Below are positions 5,420 to 8,782 of a stretch of DNA of 8,782 bases, in pieces. This DNA is from an uncultured Eubacteriales bacterium (GTDB lineage: Bacteria > Bacillota > Clostridia > Christensenellales > Borkfalkiaceae). Under the pieces are notes generated by a model. The model did not search any database. It was not told where the DNA came from and saw only the letters and a list, made by a program, of their open reading frames with translations. The stretch covers positions 1 to 8,782 of the forward strand of contig CADBSX010000224.1 of NCBI GenBank assembly GCA_902797515.1, in the 5' to 3' direction. Position numbers and translations under genes: made by a program. Each line of letters opens with the position of its first letter. The stretch's first letter is position 1.

Positions 5420-7066
5420 ATGGAATACGGTTTATTCTATAAAAATTCTTGGGGCAAGTCGAAACGGCTTGTCGCAGACGAGAACGAGGACGTTTTGCTC
5501 ACCGTAAAAAACGACGGAGAAAGGCGCACCGTAACGTTAAAAGCGAAAAAACCGATCCTTTTGAATTCTTACTACGAGGCAGGATATAAATTTCCCGCGT
5601 CAAAGGAGTACGAGCCCGACAAAAAGGGCGACCTCTACTTTATGAACGGCTATCAGTCGTGGACGGATTCGAGGGAATATTACGGCGACGTGCAGGAAAA
5701 AGACGTAAAGCGATTGCCTAAGGCGCTCGTAAAGAGGTTTTCTTTCGACCGTTACGGCGACGCGACTTTCTACGCTTACGATAAGCGCGTATTACACGGC
5801 TACGATATTTTTTACGTCAAAGGCGCGAGGGGAGCGTTCGTCTTAAACCTCAATTATAAAAACGCGTATCTGATCGCGGAACTTATCCGCGCCGAAGGCT
5901 CGCTCACGCTTTCGAGCGATTTAAACGGCAAATTCCTCGCCGCGGGCGAGGAGATCGTCGCCGCCGACTACGCCTACGCGAAAGACTATAAGAGCGGACT
6001 TGAACTTCTCGATAAGTATTTCCCGAAAAAGCGGACGGAAAAGATTTTCGGCTACACTTCGTGGTACAACTACTATCAGAACGTGAACGAAGAGATACTT
6101 CTTCGCGATTTAGCCGCGCTCGACGAGAGGTTCAACCTCTTCCAGATCGACGACGGTTACGAAACTTTCGTCGGGGATTGGCTCTGCGTTGACAAGAATA
6201 AATTTCCGCGCGGCTTAAAGCCGATCGCGGACGCGGCGCACGAGAAAGGTTACAAGGCCGGTATATGGTTCGCGCCTTTCGTCGCGGAAGAGAAGAGCGA
6301 GACCTTTAAAAATCATCCCGAGTGGTTTAAAAAGGGCGAGGACGGCGAGCCCGTCAAATGCGGCTCGAATTGGAGCGGATTTTACGCGCTCGACCTCGAA
6401 AACGAAGAGGTCAAAGACTATATAAGGACTTTTCTTACGGCTTACGCGGATATGGGTTTCGACTTTTTCAAACTCGACTTTCTCTATGCGGCGAATCTTC
6501 CCGAATACAGCGGGAAAACGCGCAGCGAGGCGGCGGAATACGCCTATGCGTTTTTGAGAGAGGTTTTGAAAGACAAACTCATTTTAGGTTGCGGCGCGAC
6601 GATATTCAACGCGATAGACAAGTTCGATTATATGCGGATAGGTCCGGACGTATCGCTCGAATTCGACGACGTCTGGTTTATGCGTTTTATGCACCGCGAG
6701 AGGATATCCACGAAAGTAACGCTGCAAAACACGATATACAGAAGTCTGTTCGACGGCAGGTTTTTCGGCAACGATCCCGACGTGTTCCTTCTTCGCGACG
6801 AGAACGTAAAACTGACCGAAAAAAACAAACTCGCATTGCTTAAAATCAACGCGCTTTTCGGCAGCGTGCTTATGACTTCGGACAATATCGCCTCGTACGG
6901 CGAGGAAAAACGCGCGGCGCTTTCTTCCGCGCTCGAACTTTTCTACCGCGCGAAAGTAACGGATTATTACAGAAAAGACAATATTATTACCGTCGAATAC
7001 GACTTGGACGGCGAGACGCGCAAGTTCGACTACGACACTGAAAAAGGGGAAATATATGACAGATAG
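5420..7066 (+). CDS. GH36 alpha-galactosidase, cytoplasmic
   Basis: The 548-residue enzyme is a glycoside hydrolase family 36 member of the short type, close in size to Thermotoga maritima GalA (about 550) and shorter than the ~720-residue MelA/RafA forms. An N-terminal beta-sandwich (about 1-195, with the FMNGYQSW motif at 74-81) precedes a TIM barrel beginning near FGYTSWYNYY (210-219). The barrel carries FQIDDGYE and GDW (241-254), the nucleophile D353 in FFKLDF and the acid/base D410 in MRIGPD. A small C-terminal domain completes it. It should cleave terminal alpha-1,6-galactose with retention of configuration. There is no signal peptide, so it acts on sugar imported by the adjacent symporter. 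The ribosome binding site is a weak GAGG within the end of the symporter gene. Other activities found in the GH36/GH27/GH31 clan, for example alpha-N-acetylgalactosaminidase, cannot be excluded. Confidence 0.93.
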   Translation: MEYGLFYKNSWGKSKRLVADENEDVLLTVKNDGERRTVTLKAKKPILLNSYYEAGYKFPASKEYEPDKKGDLYFMNGYQSWTDSREYYGDVQEKDVKRLPKALVKRFSFDRYGDATFYAYDKRVLHGYDIFYVKGARGAFVLNLNYKNAYLIAELIRAEGSLTLSSDLNGKFLAAGEEIVAADYAYAKDYKSGLELLDKYFPKKRTEKIFGYTSWYNYYQNVNEEILLRDLAALDERFNLFQIDDGYETFVGDWLCVDKNKFPRGLKPIADAAHEKGYKAGIWFAPFVAEEKSETFKNHPEWFKKGEDGEPVKCGSNWSGFYALDLENEEVKDYIRTFLTAYADMGFDFFKLDFLYAANLPEYSGKTRSEAAEYAYAFLREVLKDKLILGCGATIFNAIDKFDYMRIGPDVSLEFDDVWFMRFMHRERISTKVTLQNTIYRSLFDGRFFGNDPDVFLLRDENVKLTEKNKLALLKINALFGSVLMTSDNIASYGEEKRAALSSALELFYRAKVTDYYRKDNIITVEYDLDGETRKFDYDTEKGEIYDR

Positions 7067-8492
7067 AACGAGTAAAATATTTAATAACGTCATTGACGCA
7101 AAAACCGTAAAAAAAGCGGAAAAGTCAAAGGCGAAGTATCTGAAAAAATACGGCGACGACTCGGAAAGGGATTACAGGATAGCCTTCAAGGATATTCCCG
7201 CGCTCGACTTTATCGGCGCGAAGAATATCGTATTTTCGCGCGAAAACGAGGAACTTCCCGAAAACGCGGTCGTGGTCGGAAACATACGTATGGGATTCGG
7301 GCATTACAGGATATCCGTTGCCATGGCGTCGTGCGCGAGGGCGCTCGGCTACGAGCCGTATTGGCTCGACCTCGCCTCTTTCGACGCGACGGGCTCGAAG
7401 ATGATAAGAGAGCAGAACGATATGTATTCGCTCGCGTCGAGGATTTCACAGAAGTCGCGGCTTTTCAACAAACTCGTTTGGGAACCGCTCAACAGCGAAG
7501 GTTTCAAAAAGATAACGTACAACGCGAAAGACCAGAAAAACAGCGAACTCCTCGTTCCGATTTTCAAAAACATAAGGAAAGACGTGCCGTATATAGCGAC
7601 TCACGTCTGGCCGAGTCAGGCGGCGGTCCACGCGGGGCTTACGAACGTCGTGAACGCGATCCCCGACAATTGGCCGATGGGACTTCACCTTTCCGAAGGC
7701 GCGATCCACGCGGTGCAGACTCCGTTCGCCTATCTCGGCTATAAAACTCTCGACGGCTTTGACAAAAAGCCGCTTTCGGGCATACCGGAAAGCGATATAA
7801 AAGAAGTCGGATGCTACGTCGATCACGAACTTTTATACAGGCTCGAAGAGGACAACGAACTCCGTAAAAAGCGCATATCGTCGGGAAAGCCGATAAGAAT
7901 ACTTATGACCGTCGGCGGAGCGGGCGCGGGATTCGATATGTTTCTCGCTATGATAAAACACCTTCTGCCGCTCGTTAAGGAAAAGAAAGTCGCGCTTTTC
8001 ATAAATTTCGGCGATCACCTCGGCGTTTACGAAAAACTTATGAAAAAACTCGGCGGATTCGAGTGCGGAAAGTTCTTCGACGAATACGCGGAACTCAAAA
8101 ATTTCGTCAAAGAGATCAGAGAGGGAGACGCGGAAGGCGTATATGCGGTTTACAACAAGGACATTTTCGAGGCTGTGTATTCGACCAACCTTCTTATGCC
8201 CGTATGCGACGTCCTCGTGACAAAACCGAGCGAACTCGCATATTATCCGATACCGAAAGTGTTTATGCGCCACATCGGCGGACACGAGGTTTACGGCGCG
8301 ATATACGGCAGCGAATACGGCGACGCGACGGCTGAAAAGCCGGACAGAAAGAGCGTGAACGCGACGCTCGACAAACTTATATCCGACAGAGAGATAATCC
8401 CGCATATGCTCGACAGGATAGAAACTCTCAAAAAACAAGGTTATTACGACGGCGGCTACGAGTGCGTAAGGCTCGCGGTAAAAGGCAGATAA
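7056..8492 (+). CDS. GT-B-fold glycosyltransferase-like protein (MGDG synthase/MurG-like), function unknown
   Basis: I do not recognise a named function for this 478-residue soluble protein, but its layout resembles a two-domain GT-B glycosyltransferase of the GT28 kind. The first Rossmann-like half holds AVVVGNIRMGFGHYRISVAM (71-90), similar to the GxGH loop of MGDG synthases and MurG. A distinctive block, YIATHVWPSQAAVHAG (179-194), follows. The second half opens with IRILMTVGGAGAGFDMF (280-296) and contains CDVLVTKPSEL (384-394) and a downstream IGGHEVYG (407-414), which parallels the donor-binding segment of MGDG synthases. The ATG at 7056 has the site AAGGGG 6 nt upstream and overlaps the GH36 gene by 11 nt, so translation is probably coupled. 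It could transfer a sugar, act as a phosphorylase-like enzyme on the hydrolysis product, or make or modify a galactolipid. No membrane segment or signal peptide is seen. Confidence 0.7.
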   Translation: MTDRTSKIFNNVIDAKTVKKAEKSKAKYLKKYGDDSERDYRIAFKDIPALDFIGAKNIVFSRENEELPENAVVVGNIRMGFGHYRISVAMASCARALGYEPYWLDLASFDATGSKMIREQNDMYSLASRISQKSRLFNKLVWEPLNSEGFKKITYNAKDQKNSELLVPIFKNIRKDVPYIATHVWPSQAAVHAGLTNVVNAIPDNWPMGLHLSEGAIHAVQTPFAYLGYKTLDGFDKKPLSGIPESDIKEVGCYVDHELLYRLEEDNELRKKRISSGKPIRILMTVGGAGAGFDMFLAMIKHLLPLVKEKKVALFINFGDHLGVYEKLMKKLGGFECGKFFDEYAELKNFVKEIREGDAEGVYAVYNKDIFEAVYSTNLLMPVCDVLVTKPSELAYYPIPKVFMRHIGGHEVYGAIYGSEYGDATAEKPDRKSVNATLDKLISDREIIPHMLDRIETLKKQGYYDGGYECVRLAVKGR

Positions 8493-8509
8493 AAGATAAA
8501 AACGCAACG

Positions 8510-8542
8510 GGCGGCGGGCGAAAATTTTCGCCCGCCGCCTTT
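8510..8542 (+). terminator. Intrinsic terminator of the alpha-galactoside operon
   Basis: GGCGGCGGGCGAAAA (8510-8524) and TTTTCGCCCGCCGCC (8525-8539) form a perfect 15-bp inverted repeat with no spacer; in RNA the central bases would form the loop. Only three T follow (8540-8542), so the T-run is weak, but the very GC-rich stem just after the last stop codon is best read as the end of the operon. Confidence 0.75.
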
Positions 8543-8634
8543 GATACGCCGCCGTTTTCGCGTCGTCGCGAAGTATCGCACTCTTCCGACCGAGCGTAAG
8601 TCGGATAACTCTTATATCATATTCGCTAATATAC
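8543..8634. other. Non-coding spacer with small hairpins
   Basis: Between the terminator and the maf promoter I see no coding frame. There are two short perfect inverted repeats: TTCGCG/CGCGAA (8557-8562 with 8567-8572, loop TCGT) and TCCGAC/GTCGGA (8585-8590 with 8600-8605). Neither has a T-run and no function can be assigned. Confidence 0.4.
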
Positions 8635-8663
8635 TTTACAAAAAACGAGTTTTAGTATATAAT
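8635..8663 (+). promoter_or_regulatory. Promoter of maf
   Basis: TTTACA (8635-8640), one base from the -35 consensus, is followed after exactly 17 bp by a perfect -10, TATAAT (8658-8663). The start codon begins only 7 nt after the -10, so the predicted transcription start coincides with, or is within a base or two of, the ATG. Confidence 0.8.
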
Positions 8664-8670
8664 AAATAAA

Positions 8671-8782
8671 ATGAAGAGGTTTATTCTCGCGAGCGCGTCG
8701 CCGAGAAGAAAGAAAATACTCGAAAGAGAGGGCTTTTCTTTCGAGGTGACGCCGAGCGACAAAGAGGGCGCGGACGAAGGCG
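8671..8782 (+). CDS. maf: Maf/YhdE-family nucleotide pyrophosphatase, 5' part only
   Basis: The first 37 codons read MKRFILASASPRRKKILERE and continue with GFSFEVTPSDKEG; the gene runs off the window. The opening LASASPRR motif, which forms part of the substrate-binding loop, and the FxVxxSD-type continuation are diagnostic of Maf proteins. These hydrolyse non-canonical or canonical nucleoside triphosphates to monophosphates and are linked to housekeeping and septum control. The family is about 190 residues long, so roughly one fifth is visible. The ATG is the only reasonable start because the conserved motif begins at residue 6. There is no Shine-Dalgarno sequence before it (AATAAATAAA), and its promoter predicts a leaderless message. 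Confidence 0.9.
   Translation, partial: MKRFILASASPRRKKILEREGFSFEVTPSDKEGADEG

Noticed and set aside
6358..7093. Out-of-frame and antisense open frames in the 3' half of the GH36 gene
   Set aside because: The GH36 reading frame is continuous with both catalytic aspartates; the alternatives are shadows.
7833..8507. 224-codon minus-strand open frame overlapping the end of the GT-B gene
   Set aside because: It runs across the operon terminator into antisense of a gene with credible motifs, and its translation has no recognisable features.

Overview
The window looks like a chromosomal segment from an anaerobic Firmicute of the class Clostridia, probably an uncultured gut or rumen lineage (Christensenellales-like is a guess). 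The reasons are a [FeFe] hydrogenase of the clostridial group B type, a DUF975 membrane protein, AGGTGG-type ribosome binding sites, sigma-A-type promoters, and codon use that is rich in GCG/CGC yet also rich in ATA and AGA/AGG. No phage, insertion sequence, CRISPR, tRNA or rRNA is visible.

Layout. Positions 1-317 have no convincing gene. They hold a perfect 13-bp hairpin (3-35) and a pair of inverted, diverged copies of a ~39-bp dispersed-repeat-like sequence (109-271). A PHP-domain metal-dependent phosphoesterase (318-1013) overlaps by 14 nt a 470-residue group B-type [FeFe] hydrogenase with several [4Fe-4S] sites (1000-2412, GTG start). A strong hairpin terminator with T-runs on both sides (2430-2468) serves the hydrogenase and the convergent DUF975 membrane protein (2477-3085, minus strand).

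A divergent promoter region (3086-3256) separates DUF975 from a four-gene plus-strand operon: TetR-family regulator (3257-3886), GPH-family sugar:cation symporter (3934-5418), cytoplasmic GH36 alpha-galactosidase of the short Thermotoga GalA type (5420-7066), and a GT-B-fold (MGDG synthase/MurG-like) protein of unknown function (7056-8492). The last three are 1 nt apart or overlapping. Just downstream of the TetR promoter sit two 19-bp palindromic operator candidates with centres exactly 20 bp apart. The operon ends in a 15-bp GC-rich hairpin (8510-8539). The window closes with the start of maf (8671 to beyond the end), whose promoter puts the predicted transcription start on or next to the ATG, suggesting a leaderless mRNA.

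How the parts fit. The symporter probably imports an intact alpha-galactoside, GH36 hydrolyses it in the cytoplasm, and the TetR protein probably represses the whole unit until an inducer appears. The role of the GT-B protein is the main open question. The PHP-hydrogenase pair is a second, separate unit whose tight coupling suggests a shared role not yet explained by known hydrogenase biology.
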